This document shows positions 25,670-33,851 of a stretch of DNA of 50,507 bases, one piece after another. The notes under the pieces were generated by a model that saw only the letters and a program-made list of their open reading frames with translations, searched no databases and had not been told where the DNA came from. A program made the position numbers and the translations under genes. How positions within the stretch are numbered: position 1 is the first letter of the stretch; every line of letters begins with the position of its first letter. The stretch comes from Chloroflexota bacterium (GTDB taxonomy: Bacteria > Chloroflexota > Dormibacteria > Dormibacterales > Dormibacteraceae), in contig VBHA01000074.1 in NCBI GenBank assembly GCA_005889495.1, forward strand, positions 1-50,507, in the 5' to 3' direction.

Positions 25670-26515
25670 CTGAACCAATTTCTCTCTCCGGCCGCCGCCC
25701 TCGGCGCCGCCGCGACTCTCGGAGTGGCCGACTTCACCGGCGGCCTCGCGGCCCGGCGCATGCCCCCGCCGAGCGTCGCCATCGGTGTCGAGGCTGTAGG
25801 CCTCGTTGCGGTCCCGTTCGCGATCTGGATCATGCCCACGCAGTGGAACCTGGAGGCGATGGCGCTGACCTTCGCGGGCGGAGCGATCGGAGGTTTCGGC
25901 CTGATCCTTTTCTATCGCGCCATGTCGCTCGACCTGATCGGCGTGGTGGCGCCGATCACGGCGGTCATCGCCGCGGCGCTGCCGACGGCGGTGGGCGTGC
26001 TCGTGGCCGGCGAGAAGCTCCACCTGGGGCAGGGCGCGGGCATCGTCGCCGGTCTGGTCGCGATCGCCATGATCAACGGCGCCGGCGGCCGCGACGCCCG
26101 GCTGGGAGCGGGACGCGCGTTGGGATTGGCGATCGTCGCCGGCGTGGGATTCGGCCTCTTCTTCATCCTCTACCACGCAGGCAGCTCAGCCGGGGTCACG
26201 GCGTTCGTGAGCGGCCGGGCCGGCTCGGCTGTCGTTGCGCTGACCTACGCGTTGGTCACACGCGTGCCGATCATGCCGCAGGCAAGCGGGCTGCGGCTGA
26301 TCGCGATCGGCGGCGCGCTCGACGGCTTCGGCGTGGTGCTCTACATGTTCGCGACGGTCCACGGCCTCCTGTCGATCAGCGCGCTGCTGACGTCGTTCTA
26401 CCCGGCGTTCACCATCGTGTGCGCGCGACTGCTGCTGAAAGAGCGGCTCAACACGATGCAGGCCTCAGGCGCGGTCCTGGCCGTGGTTGCGATCGCGCTG
26501 ATCGCGGCGGCCTAG
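25670..26515 (+). CDS. EamA/DMT-superfamily transporter, probable CTG start
   Basis: About 281 residues with ten helices in two EamA halves (LGVADFTGGLAARRMPPPSVAIGVEAV; SALLTSFYPAFTIVCARLLLKERL), typical of drug/metabolite exporters. The ORF track starts at GTG 25724, but that cuts off the first half-helix. Reading back in frame to CTG 25670 gives MNQFLSPAAALGAAATLGVADF, a complete first helix, and TAGGAT (25657-25662) ends seven bases before this CTG, matching the leaderless spacing elsewhere. I therefore propose CTG as start; 25724 is the conservative choice. Confidence 0.82.
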   Translation: MNQFLSPAAALGAAATLGVADFTGGLAARRMPPPSVAIGVEAVGLVAVPFAIWIMPTQWNLEAMALTFAGGAIGGFGLILFYRAMSLDLIGVVAPITAVIAAALPTAVGVLVAGEKLHLGQGAGIVAGLVAIAMINGAGGRDARLGAGRALGLAIVAGVGFGLFFILYHAGSSAGVTAFVSGRAGSAVVALTYALVTRVPIMPQASGLRLIAIGGALDGFGVVLYMFATVHGLLSISALLTSFYPAFTIVCARLLLKERLNTMQASGAVLAVVAIALIAAA

Positions 26516-26690
26516 TAGCCGCCGATCACGGACCCGCTGCGCCGGTTGAGCATGGTGCGCCGGTGCACCAGGCGCCGGAGCCGCGCCCGGCGCTCGCCGG
26601 CGCTTCTATAGCACGTATAAACACGGCATTCCCACCCGGTTGAAAGTTCACAGGTGAACCCGCGGGTGCCGCGGGGAATCCCGCAAAGAG
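26516..26690. other. Intergenic region with hairpins downstream of tRNA-Arg
   Basis: No gene seen. Several GC-rich inverted repeats are present. GTTCAC/GTGAAC (26646-26659) followed on the minus strand by TTTC is the best candidate for a tRNA-Arg terminator, with CCGCGG/CCGCGG just before it. The left half (26540-26600) is GGCGCCGG-rich and may hold the terminator of the EamA gene. Confidence 0.4.
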
Positions 26691-26763
26691 TGCCCCGCTG
26701 AGGATTCGAACCTCAGACCCTCTGTTTAGAAGACAGATGCTCTATCCACTGAGCTAGCGGGGC
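26691..26763 (-). tRNA. tRNA-Arg (TCT)
   Basis: On the minus strand the acceptor GCCCCGC (26763-26757) pairs with GCGGGGC, discriminator A at 26691. D arm GCTCAGTGGATAGAGC, anticodon stem TCTGT/ACAGA with loop CTTCTAA (anticodon TCT, reading AGA) and T loop TTCGAAT are all canonical. CCA is not encoded. Confidence 0.95.
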
Positions 26764-26795
26764 GGCACGGCTATTCGGGAGAATACCCGCAGGGG

Positions 26796-28328
26796 GTGGC
26801 GGGCAACACGAGCGACAAGCTCCAGCAGCTGAGGCAGATCCTGGCCGAGGTCACCGACCTCAACCGGGCCGCGTTGGTGCTCGAATGGGACCAGGAGACG
26901 TACATGCCGCCCGGCGGTGTGCAGGGCCGCGCCGAGCAGCTGGCGACGTTGCTCAGGCTCTCCCACGTCATGTTCACCGGGGCCGACGTCGGCCGGCTGC
27001 TCGACGGCCTCGAGGACGAGCTGTCCAGTGCCCCCTTCGACTCCGACGAGGCGAGCATCGTGCGCGTCACGCGCCGCGACTACGACCAGGCAAGAAAGCT
27101 TCCCCCCGACCTCGTTGCCGAGATCGCTCGAGCGGGGTCGGTTGCCCGACCTGTTTGGGAGAAGGCCCGGCGGGACGAGGACTTCAACCTGTTCGCCCCC
27201 TACCTCGCGAAGAACGTCGAGCTCAACCGACGCATCGCCGACGCGCTCGGTTACAGAGACCGGCCCTACGACGCGCTCATCGACCGCAGCGAGCCGGGCA
27301 TGACCACCAAGCAGCTGACCGCGATCTTCGCCGAGCTGAAGGAGGCCATCGTGCCCCTGGTCGCCGGCATCGCACGAAACGCAGACGCGGTCGACGACAG
27401 CGTGCTGTATCGCGGTTTCGACCCCGACCTCCAGGTGTCGTACGCGCTTGATGTCGTCAAGCGGCTCGGCTACGACCTCGAGCGCGGCCGCCAGGACATC
27501 TCCACGCATCCTTTTTCGACAGGCTTCGGGCCGGGCGACGTCCGCATCACGACCAGGGTCTCGCGCGACTTCTTCAACGAATGCCTCTTCGGCTCGATCC
27601 ACGAATCCGGACATGCCATGTACAACCAGGGCATGAGCGCCGAGATCGACCGCACGCCGCTGTGGGACGGCGCGTCGCCCGGCGTCCACGAGTCCCAATC
27701 GCGCCTCTGGGAGAACCTGGTCGGCCGGAGCCTCCCCTTCTGGCGGCATTTCTATCCGAGCCTGCGCAAGGCGTTCCCGGAGCCGCTGACCGGGGTCGAC
27801 GAGGAAGCGTTCTACCGGGCGGTCAACAGGTCTCATCCGTCATTCATTCGCGTCGAGGCGGACGAGGTCACCTACAACCTGCACGTCCTCCTGCGCTTCG
27901 AGCTGGAGAACGAGCTGCTCGAGGGCAAGCTCGAGGTGAAGGACGTGCCCGAAGCGTGGAACGCGCGCTTCAAGTCGTACGTCGGGCTCGACGTGCCCAA
28001 CGACCGCGAAGGCGCGCTCCAGGACATCCACTGGTCGTTCGTGAGCTTCGGCATCTTTCCCGGCTACACGATCGGCAACCTGGTGAGCGCGCAGCTGATG
28101 GAAAAGATCCGAGCCGACATCCCCGACCTCGACGCCCAGGTCGAGAAGGGTCAGTTCGCGGCCCTGCTCGGCTGGCTGCGCAAGAACGTGCACCGTCACG
28201 GCCGCAAGTTCACGCCGGACGAGCTGCTGGAGAGAGCGACCGGAAAGCCGCTCACCGCGGCGCCCTGGATCGCTTACGTGCGGAAGAAGTTCGGAGCGCT
28301 GTACGGCCTGCAGGCCGTCCGGAGCTAG
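26796..28328 (+). CDS. Carboxypeptidase M32 (Taq-type metallocarboxypeptidase)
   Basis: 510 residues, the usual M32 length, starting at GTG 26796. LEWDQETYMPPGG near residue 30 is the family N-terminal signature, and FGSIHESGHAMYNQG near residue 268 carries the HExxH zinc motif with the third ligand Glu in VHESQSRLWENLVGRS. HPFSTGFGPGDVRITTR and GYTIGNLVSAQL are further family blocks. The cytoplasmic enzyme removes C-terminal residues from peptides, broadly except Pro. The gene stands alone between tRNA-Arg and the convergent HMG-CoA lyase, with which it overlaps by four bases. Confidence 0.94.
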   Translation: MAGNTSDKLQQLRQILAEVTDLNRAALVLEWDQETYMPPGGVQGRAEQLATLLRLSHVMFTGADVGRLLDGLEDELSSAPFDSDEASIVRVTRRDYDQARKLPPDLVAEIARAGSVARPVWEKARRDEDFNLFAPYLAKNVELNRRIADALGYRDRPYDALIDRSEPGMTTKQLTAIFAELKEAIVPLVAGIARNADAVDDSVLYRGFDPDLQVSYALDVVKRLGYDLERGRQDISTHPFSTGFGPGDVRITTRVSRDFFNECLFGSIHESGHAMYNQGMSAEIDRTPLWDGASPGVHESQSRLWENLVGRSLPFWRHFYPSLRKAFPEPLTGVDEEAFYRAVNRSHPSFIRVEADEVTYNLHVLLRFELENELLEGKLEVKDVPEAWNARFKSYVGLDVPNDREGALQDIHWSFVSFGIFPGYTIGNLVSAQLMEKIRADIPDLDAQVEKGQFAALLGWLRKNVHRHGRKFTPDELLERATGKPLTAAPWIAYVRKKFGALYGLQAVRS

Positions 28329-29212
28329 GCCCTGGGGTAGTCGCCGGCCTTCGCCAGCATCCCCGGCAAGGCCTTGCCCAGGCGCTCCCCGAGCCAGCGC
28401 GAAGTCTCGATCAGTGCGTCCAGATCGATCCCGGTGTCGACGCCCATGCCGCGCAGGAGGTAGACCAGGTCCTCGGTGGCGATGTTCCCGGTCGCGTTGG
28501 GGGCGAACGGGCAGCCGCCAGCGCCGCCGACCGAAGCGTCCAGCGACACGACGCCCTCGTCCAGCGCGGCCGCCGCATTGGCGTACCCGGTGTTGCGGGT
28601 GTTGTGGAAGTGAGCGCCGACCGACGCGCCGAGAGCACGCGCCCCGCGCACCAGCTCATGCACCTGCGTGGGGACGCCGACCCCGATCGTGTCCGCGAGG
28701 CACACCTCGTCCGGAGGCACCGCCATCAGGTGCTCCACGATCTCGAGCACCCGTGCCGGGGGCACCGGGCCCTCGAAGGGGCAGCCAAACGCGACGCTGA
28801 TGGTGACCGTGACGGGCACGCGGTCGCTCCGCGCCCTAGCGACCAGCGCCAGCGCCGTCTTCAAGCCCTCCGTCGTGGTGGCGTTCTGGTTGCGCCGCCC
28901 GAACTCATCGGTCGCCGCAAATGCGTAATGGATCTCGTCGACGCCCGCGGCGATCGCTCGGTCGTAACCCTTCTCGTTCAAGACCAGGCCGGCGTAGACC
29001 ACGCTCGGCCGGCGGTGGAGAGCGGCCATGACCTCCTCCGCACCCGCCATCTGCGGCACGAGCGTGGGGTTGACGAAGCTTGCCGCCTCGATGCGCTTCA
29101 ACCCAGCCGCCGCGAGCCGGTCGCACAGGCCCGCCCGCGTGGACGGATCGAGCGTCTTCGCCTCGTTCTGGAGCCCGTCGCGCGGGCCCACGTCGCAGAC
29201 GACCAGGGTCAC
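28325..29212 (-). CDS. Hydroxymethylglutaryl-CoA lyase
   Basis: About 295 residues from GTG 29212. The N-terminus VTLVVCDVGPRDGLQNEAKTL holds the HMG-CoA lyase DGLQNE motif, ASFVNPTLVPQMAGAEEV the substrate loop, AHFHNTRNTGYANAAAAL the metal-binding histidines, and GGCPFAPNATGNIATEDLVYLL the conserved glycine-rich Cys loop. It splits HMG-CoA to acetyl-CoA and acetoacetate in leucine catabolism; other leucine genes are absent here. The start GTG overlaps the phosphoesterase stop (ATGTGA) and also lies exactly six bases after TACCTT, so both coupled and independent leaderless translation are possible. Confidence 0.92.
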   Translation of the reverse strand: MTLVVCDVGPRDGLQNEAKTLDPSTRAGLCDRLAAAGLKRIEAASFVNPTLVPQMAGAEEVMAALHRRPSVVYAGLVLNEKGYDRAIAAGVDEIHYAFAATDEFGRRNQNATTTEGLKTALALVARARSDRVPVTVTISVAFGCPFEGPVPPARVLEIVEHLMAVPPDEVCLADTIGVGVPTQVHELVRGARALGASVGAHFHNTRNTGYANAAAALDEGVVSLDASVGGAGGCPFAPNATGNIATEDLVYLLRGMGVDTGIDLDALIETSRWLGERLGKALPGMLAKAGDYPRA

Positions 29213-30042
29213 ATAGATAAGGTAGAGGGCAGCAGGTCGGTCATCGGACTCGCGTTGGCCGACTCGCCCAGGCGCTTGACCCCAAGCAGGTCCTCGACCG
29301 TGGCCAGCAGCGAGTAGTGCGTGTACTCTCGCGAGCTCGACCGGTGGTTCATCTGCGGCGCGACGACCAGCGTCAGGACCTGGTTGTCGCCGCCCGTGTT
29401 GTCGTCTTCGTCCCAGGTGATGAACAGGACGGAGCTTGAGTTCCAGGCTTTTGATCCGGTGATCTGCGCAACCTGCTGGCGGAGCCACTCGTCACCGACC
29501 GAGACCTCGCAGTCATGCGTGTCGTGGCAGCGGTCGGGCGTGATCCAGGAGAAGCGCGGCGTGTTGCCCGCGAGGTCGGCGCTCAGGTCGCTGATCGGGA
29601 CCACGTTGCCAGGACACTTGCCGCCATAGAACGCAAAGGGGTTGTGGCCTGGGTCGTATGGCGTCGGGCTGTCGAGGCAGCCGGCCCCGGTCAGGCCGTC
29701 CATGTAGGCCCGCCAGCTCACACCGGCGCGCGTCAGCTCGCTACCGATGTCCTGGCGAGGCAGCACTCGATAGCTGTCGTCCTGCACCCCCCAGGTCGAG
29801 CCGGAGGTGAGGGCGAGGTAGTTGGGCACACTCGGGTGGGCCACCGCGTGGTAGTTGTTAGCCACCCCGTACTTCGCCGCGAGCGAGGCGATGAACTGTC
29901 CGCTCAGCGCCTGCTCCGCGGAGTGGTTCTCCATCACGATCAGGAACACGTGGCGCTGCTGTGGCGGCGATGACCCGATACCGGCGTTCGTGCAGGCGGC
30001 CGTCAGCACGACGAGCAGGGCCATCAAGGCGCAGCGCCTCAT
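29209..30042 (-). CDS. Phosphoesterase-family lipoprotein (acid phosphatase / phospholipase C-like)
   Basis: 277 residues. The head MRRCALMALLVVLTAACTNAG ends in a lipobox (LTAAC), so it is exported and lipid-anchored. HVFLIVMENHSAEQAL and AHPSVPNYLALTSGSTWG are the metal and substrate motifs of the PF04185 phosphoesterase family, with FSWITPDRCHDTHDC and FITWDEDDNTGGDNQV contributing further metal ligands. It would hydrolyse phosphate esters outside the membrane. TAACCT lies eight bases before the ATG. It overlaps HMG-CoA lyase by four bases, but no metabolic link is evident. Confidence 0.88.
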   Translation of the reverse strand: MRRCALMALLVVLTAACTNAGIGSSPPQQRHVFLIVMENHSAEQALSGQFIASLAAKYGVANNYHAVAHPSVPNYLALTSGSTWGVQDDSYRVLPRQDIGSELTRAGVSWRAYMDGLTGAGCLDSPTPYDPGHNPFAFYGGKCPGNVVPISDLSADLAGNTPRFSWITPDRCHDTHDCEVSVGDEWLRQQVAQITGSKAWNSSSVLFITWDEDDNTGGDNQVLTLVVAPQMNHRSSSREYTHYSLLATVEDLLGVKRLGESANASPMTDLLPSTLSM

Positions 30043-30091
30043 CCACCCCGAGGTTACGCCGGAGCCTTCTGAGCTTCTTTTAAGGATTCCC

Positions 30092-31057
30092 CTAGCCGTG
30101 GCCGGGGTTGGTCGCGACCGCTGTGACCACCGCCGCGTTGACCGGCGTAGCGGTGATCGTGCACGACACGGCCGTCGTCGCGTTGAAGCCGACGTCCGGC
30201 TGGACGGTGGCGGCGCACGTGCCGAGGGTCTTGCCCGAGACGGGGTCGGTCATGCTGAAAGTCACGGTCGACGGCGCAATCGCGCCCGTCGGGCCGCCGA
30301 GGTTTTTCAGCGTCGCCGAGATCACGCAGGGCGAGCCGCAGCGAGAGGTGTCCACGGTCTGCACCGTGTAGATCGGCGGCAGCGTCGACACGTTGCTGAA
30401 GTCGATGACGGACGTGGGCTCCGCGATCCCGAAGTCGGCGTTGATGTGGCTGAAAACGAAGTCCGCATTGGCGATGCCGTCGACCGTCACGCCGTCTTTG
30501 AGCCGCACGCGGAGCAGCGGATACGGCGCGGCGGAGCCGATGAACACGTCGGCCCGGGCGCCCGACAGCTCCACCGCGTCGACGCCGTCGACCGACTGGT
30601 TGTCTGTGCGTTTGGTCACAGCGGGCCCGAGGAAGGCGGAACGGAAAGCGGCTCCGCCGGTCAGGTCGGGAAGGTTCGGCAGCGAGACCGCGATCCCGCG
30701 CCACCAGGCATTCCCCGCCGCCTTCACAACGGCCTGCGAGCGCGCGTCTGTCACGTGGCTCGCGAGGAACTGCTGACCGCGGAAGAAGGCGTTGGGGCCG
30801 ACGACGATGGCCTCGACCGTCTGCCCACCACTGCTGACAACCAGTCGCTGGGCGTCGGGCCTGGCGACCTGAAGGACGACGGTCCAGTCCGCGCCCGCGG
30901 CCTGGTAACGCCCGGCGATCTGAAAGCTGGAGGCCGTCGTGAGCATGTTCGCGGCGCCCGTTTCGAGGGCGCGGGTTGACGGCAATCCGAACGGGTTGCA
31001 CGCGGCGAGGGCGGCCGCGAGCGCGAAGACCAAGACCGCTTTCCACTGGGCTCTCAT
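30092..31057 (-). CDS. Lipoprotein, LppX/LprG-like with C-terminal immunoglobulin-like domain
   Basis: 321 residues with a lipobox (VFALAAALAACNPFG). The first 200 residues (MLTTASSFQIAGRYQAAGADWTVVLQV, FFRGQQFLASHV) resemble the LppX/LprAFG or outer-membrane-carrier-like half-barrel that binds lipids in some actinobacteria. The last 100 residues (SRCGSPCVISATLKNLGGPTGAIAPSTVTFSM, one Cys pair) look like an extracellular Ig-like or CARDB domain. It is divergent from the RnfD-like gene across an inverted repeat. Lipid transport is inference; the fold match is by eye only. Confidence 0.65.
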   Translation of the reverse strand: MRAQWKAVLVFALAAALAACNPFGLPSTRALETGAANMLTTASSFQIAGRYQAAGADWTVVLQVARPDAQRLVVSSGGQTVEAIVVGPNAFFRGQQFLASHVTDARSQAVVKAAGNAWWRGIAVSLPNLPDLTGGAAFRSAFLGPAVTKRTDNQSVDGVDAVELSGARADVFIGSAAPYPLLRVRLKDGVTVDGIANADFVFSHINADFGIAEPTSVIDFSNVSTLPPIYTVQTVDTSRCGSPCVISATLKNLGGPTGAIAPSTVTFSMTDPVSGKTLGTCAATVQPDVGFNATTAVSCTITATPVNAAVVTAVATNPGHG

Positions 31058-31104
31058 GGTGCTAGACGGAGTAACGCGTCGAGTTCAAACTGCGTTACCT
31101 GACC
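31058..31104. promoter_or_regulatory. Divergent promoter with a 7-bp inverted repeat
   Basis: GTAACGC (31071-31077) and GCGTTAC (31092-31098) form a perfect inverted repeat in the 47-bp gap between the lipoprotein and RnfD-like genes. It is centred where one dimeric regulator could act on both promoters, and the outer halves overlap possible -10 boxes. Confidence 0.5.
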
Positions 31105-32784
31105 ATGGCGCCGAAACCACGCAAGGTGACCATCCGCGGGCGCGAGTATCGGGTGCTTCTTCCAAGCATCCGCGACCCACGTCTTCATGTCGCGGCCGTA
31201 CTGCTCACGCTCCAGGTCCTCGGCCAGACGGTACTCGATTTTCGGCTCTCCATCGCCCAGATCGTCATCTGCCTGGCGGCCGGCGCCTTCATCGAGTTCG
31301 GCTACGAGCTCTTCAAGAACACGACGATCATGTGGCCGGCGAGCGGGCTGCTGACAGGCAACAGCACCGCCTTCATCCTGCGCGTGCCGGGGACCTTCCA
31401 CGGCCAGTGGTGGAGCACGCGGGGATGGTGGATCTTCGTGGGCGTGGTCGTCGTGTCGATGGCCTCGAAGTACCTCATCCGCTGGCGCGGACGGCATATC
31501 TTCAACCCCTCGAACCTCGGTCTGGTGCTCGCCTTCGTCGCACTGGGTCCGCAGTACACCGAACCGCAGGACCTGTGGTGGATCCCGATGGGGCAGTGGA
31601 TGATCGTGACTTACGCCATCCTGATCGGTGGCGGCCTGTTCATCGCCTGGGAGCTCAAGCTGCTCGGCCTGGAGCTGGGCTACATGGCCGCGTTTGCCGC
31701 GTTCACGGCGCTCGCGCTGCTCCCGGTGCCGGACCACTGCATGATCGCGAGCTGGTACCCGACGCCGATGTGCGGACAGCAGCTGTGGCAGGTCCTGGTC
31801 ACCTCGCCGGAGGTGTTGATCTTCGCCTTCTTCATGATCCCCGATCCGCGGACGGTGCCCGACGGCCAGGTGGGCCGGTTCGTCTTCGGCGTCATCGTCG
31901 CCTTTCTCTCCGTGGTCCTCCTGGGCCCGACCACGCTCGAGTTCTGGACCAAGACGGCCATCCTCGCGAGCCTCGTCTTCGCCTGTGGCGGCCGTTTCGC
32001 TCTGGTCCGCCTTCTGGCGCCTCTCGAGGAGGCGGGCGGCGTCCTTCGAGCCGTGCGAGCGCTCGGGTGGAGCGCCCCCGCGGCGCTGGGCATCACCGCG
32101 CTGCTCGTCACATCGCTGCCGCTTTCGGCGGAGCTGTCGCTGCACAGCGTCATCCCGGCGCCAGAGCTTCCTGACGGCACGCGGCCGACGCTAGCCCTGA
32201 CCATCGGGTCCAACGGCCAGGACGTCGGCTCCTGGACTTTCAGGTCGGCGGGCCAGGCGCTGCCACCCGCGAGTGGCACGGCGCCGGCGACGGCCTCGGC
32301 GAGGGTCTGGTTCGTGCCCCCGCTTCCGGGCGTCACGGTCTCCGAGCTCGCGTCCGCATTCGGCTCCAGCCAGGCCGATGCAAACCAGCAGGCGCACGAC
32401 GTCGTCCTCGACCTGATCATCGAGTCAGAGGCTCGGCGGACCCACGACGTGAAGCTCGCGCCGCTGGGGGCTGAAGGCGACGCGCTGACCGAGTTCACGG
32501 ACGTGATCAAGCAGGACGTCGCCGCCGGCAAGAGCGTGCAGAAAACCTATTCGTTCAACCGGATCCAGCTCAACCTCTTCCTGCCCAAGTTCAGCACGCA
32601 GGCCAGCCGGCTCGTCGGCGTGACCCTGTCCGGCACCACGACGCTGACCACACGCGATGCGTCGGGAAAGGTCCTGTCCCAGCAGACACAGCCCTACTCG
32701 AAGAGCTGGGGCCTCGGCTCGCCGAGCGCCGACGGCACCTACCAGCTGATCCAGAACGACTACACGGACCTGAAGCTGGCTTAG
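31105..32784 (+). CDS. RnfD/NqrB-family membrane protein with a C-terminal exported domain
   Basis: 559 residues. The first 330 hold about nine helices resembling RnfD/NqrB (RHIFNPSNLGLVLAFVALGPQY is the NPAALG-like block; MIPDPRTVPDGQVGRFVFGVIVA the late block). Rnf/Nqr subunits carry flavin and move electrons across the membrane coupled to Na+ or H+ flux. No other Rnf/Nqr subunit is nearby, so this is an orphan. From about residue 345 a 210-residue Ser/Thr/Ala-rich exported domain follows that I do not recognise. An orphan electron conduit to an extracytoplasmic partner is possible; inference. Confidence 0.75.
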   Translation: MAPKPRKVTIRGREYRVLLPSIRDPRLHVAAVLLTLQVLGQTVLDFRLSIAQIVICLAAGAFIEFGYELFKNTTIMWPASGLLTGNSTAFILRVPGTFHGQWWSTRGWWIFVGVVVVSMASKYLIRWRGRHIFNPSNLGLVLAFVALGPQYTEPQDLWWIPMGQWMIVTYAILIGGGLFIAWELKLLGLELGYMAAFAAFTALALLPVPDHCMIASWYPTPMCGQQLWQVLVTSPEVLIFAFFMIPDPRTVPDGQVGRFVFGVIVAFLSVVLLGPTTLEFWTKTAILASLVFACGGRFALVRLLAPLEEAGGVLRAVRALGWSAPAALGITALLVTSLPLSAELSLHSVIPAPELPDGTRPTLALTIGSNGQDVGSWTFRSAGQALPPASGTAPATASARVWFVPPLPGVTVSELASAFGSSQADANQQAHDVVLDLIIESEARRTHDVKLAPLGAEGDALTEFTDVIKQDVAAGKSVQKTYSFNRIQLNLFLPKFSTQASRLVGVTLSGTTTLTTRDASGKVLSQQTQPYSKSWGLGSPSADGTYQLIQNDYTDLKLA

Positions 32785-33359
32785 AGAACCGCCGGCGGGA
32801 TCCCGTTCGGCTCGTACGCGGGGGGCGGTTCGATGCCGAAAGTGTCGGCCAGGCGGACGAAGAGGTTGAACAGAGCCGCGTCGTACGCGGCCTCGGCGAT
32901 CTGCTCGTCGGTCCAACCGGCCTCGCGGAGGTCCTGCACCTGCGCGTCCGTCACGCGATACGCGTGTCGGGTGATGGTGGCGACGAACTCGAGCAGGAGC
33001 CGGTGTGGCCGGTCGAGCCCGGCGGCGTCAAGATCCCCCGCGCGCAGCGCTTCCGCGACCTGCCCGTACGTCTCGCCCTGCAACTGCAGGAACCAGCTGT
33101 GCGAGCTGAGTCAATACCTGCACTTGTTGAGCGCCGAGACGTAGGAGGCGATCATCTCGTGCTGCGCCCGGTTCAGCGCGCCGTCGGTGAAATGCAGTCC
33201 CGAGGCGGCGTTGATCGCGGCGAGGAAGTCGGGGCGCAGGCTCATCGTGCGCAGGATGTCGGGCACGACTCCGGCCACGCTGCGTGCCTTGCTGGCGGCG
33301 TAGAGCTCGGCCAGCGGACCTTCGGCCCCGGCCTCGTCGACCATCTTGATCCGGGCCAT
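32781..33359 (-). CDS. AhpD-like/carboxymuconolactone decarboxylase-family protein with in-frame TGA (probable selenoprotein)
   Basis: The two ORF-track pieces 33111-33359 and 32781-33083 are in the same frame, split only by TGA at 33111-33113. Read through, they give a normal 192-residue AhpD/peroxidase-related protein (RTMSLRPDFLAAINAASGL, MIASYVSALNKCRY-U-LSSHSWFLQLQGETYG). The AhpD redox motif is CxxCxxxH; here Cys80 and His87 are present and the TGA (codon 83) falls exactly on the second cysteine, giving CxxUxxxH. A hairpin with a GU-starting loop follows, as in bacterial SECIS elements. AhpD-like selenoproteins are a known class. It follows a truncated globin gene, pointing to peroxide or nitrosative stress. 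A sense-codon error (TGC/TGT) is the alternative. Confidence 0.78.
33072..33110 (-). promoter_or_regulatory. Candidate bacterial SECIS element
   Basis: Directly 3' of the TGA on the minus strand, CTCGC (33105-33101) pairs with GCGAG (33076-33072), and CAGCTG (33099-33094) pairs with CAGTTG (33086-33081), leaving apical loop GTTCCTG whose first base is 18 nt after the TGA. A stacked alternative is CCTGC-AGTT-GCAGG. Both have G within the first two loop positions and fall in the usual 16-37 nt distance window for SelB recognition. Confidence 0.6.
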
Positions 33360-33395
33360 TCTTCGCTGGCGGTAACGCCCGGCCGACGGGATGGG

Positions 33396-33851
33396 TTACG
33401 CCCTGACCAGGCCCTCCCACGACCAGCGCGGCATCGGCTGGCCGGGCGCGACGTGCGTCCCCGCGGGGGCGTACGCGTTGACCTCGCGCGTCGCCCAGTG
33501 GATGTAGTCGCGCATCGCCTTTCGGAACTCGCGGTCTTCGGGCAACCTGGCATCGTCCATCGCCTGGACGAAGCACGCCTCGAACCGGTCGCCCATCTCT
33601 TCGGGCGCGCCCTCGCCGGCGTGGATCGACAGCATTCCGGAGTGGCCGCCCAGGTTGCTCGAGTAACGGGAGGGGCCACCGAACACCTCCGCCCAGTAGG
33701 CCGCGAGATTTTCGGTGTGTCTCGGGCTGACGTGGTGCGAGAAGGGATGGTTGAGCTCAGGATCGGCCAGGCAGCGCTCGTGTGTCGCCGCCGCCAGGGC
33801 GAGGAACGCCTGCTCCCCACCCGCGAACTCGTACATGGAAGCCCGGGCCAT
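33396..33851 (-). CDS. Truncated hemoglobin (group II-like globin)
   Basis: 151 residues: MYEFAGGEQAFLALAAATHERCLADPELNHPFSHHVSPRHTENLAAYWAEVFGGPSRY followed by GGHSGMLSIHAGEGAPEEMGDRFEACF, the 2/2-globin pattern with aromatic-rich heme pocket and a proximal histidine in the HSGMLSIH segment. Such globins bind O2 or NO and detoxify NO or peroxide. The ATG at 33851 lies eight bases after AATAAT on the minus strand. The AhpD-like gene follows after 36 bases, so the two are probably one redox-defence operon. It shares a 23-bp divergent promoter with the small gene at 33875. Confidence 0.87.
   Translation of the reverse strand: MARASMYEFAGGEQAFLALAAATHERCLADPELNHPFSHHVSPRHTENLAAYWAEVFGGPSRYSSNLGGHSGMLSIHAGEGAPEEMGDRFEACFVQAMDDARLPEDREFRKAMRDYIHWATREVNAYAPAGTHVAPGQPMPRWSWEGLVRA

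Noticed and set aside
27581-29317. 578-aa plus-strand ORF
   Set aside because: Out-of-frame shadow of the M32 carboxypeptidase and antisense of HMG-CoA lyase; Arg/Pro-rich with no domain.
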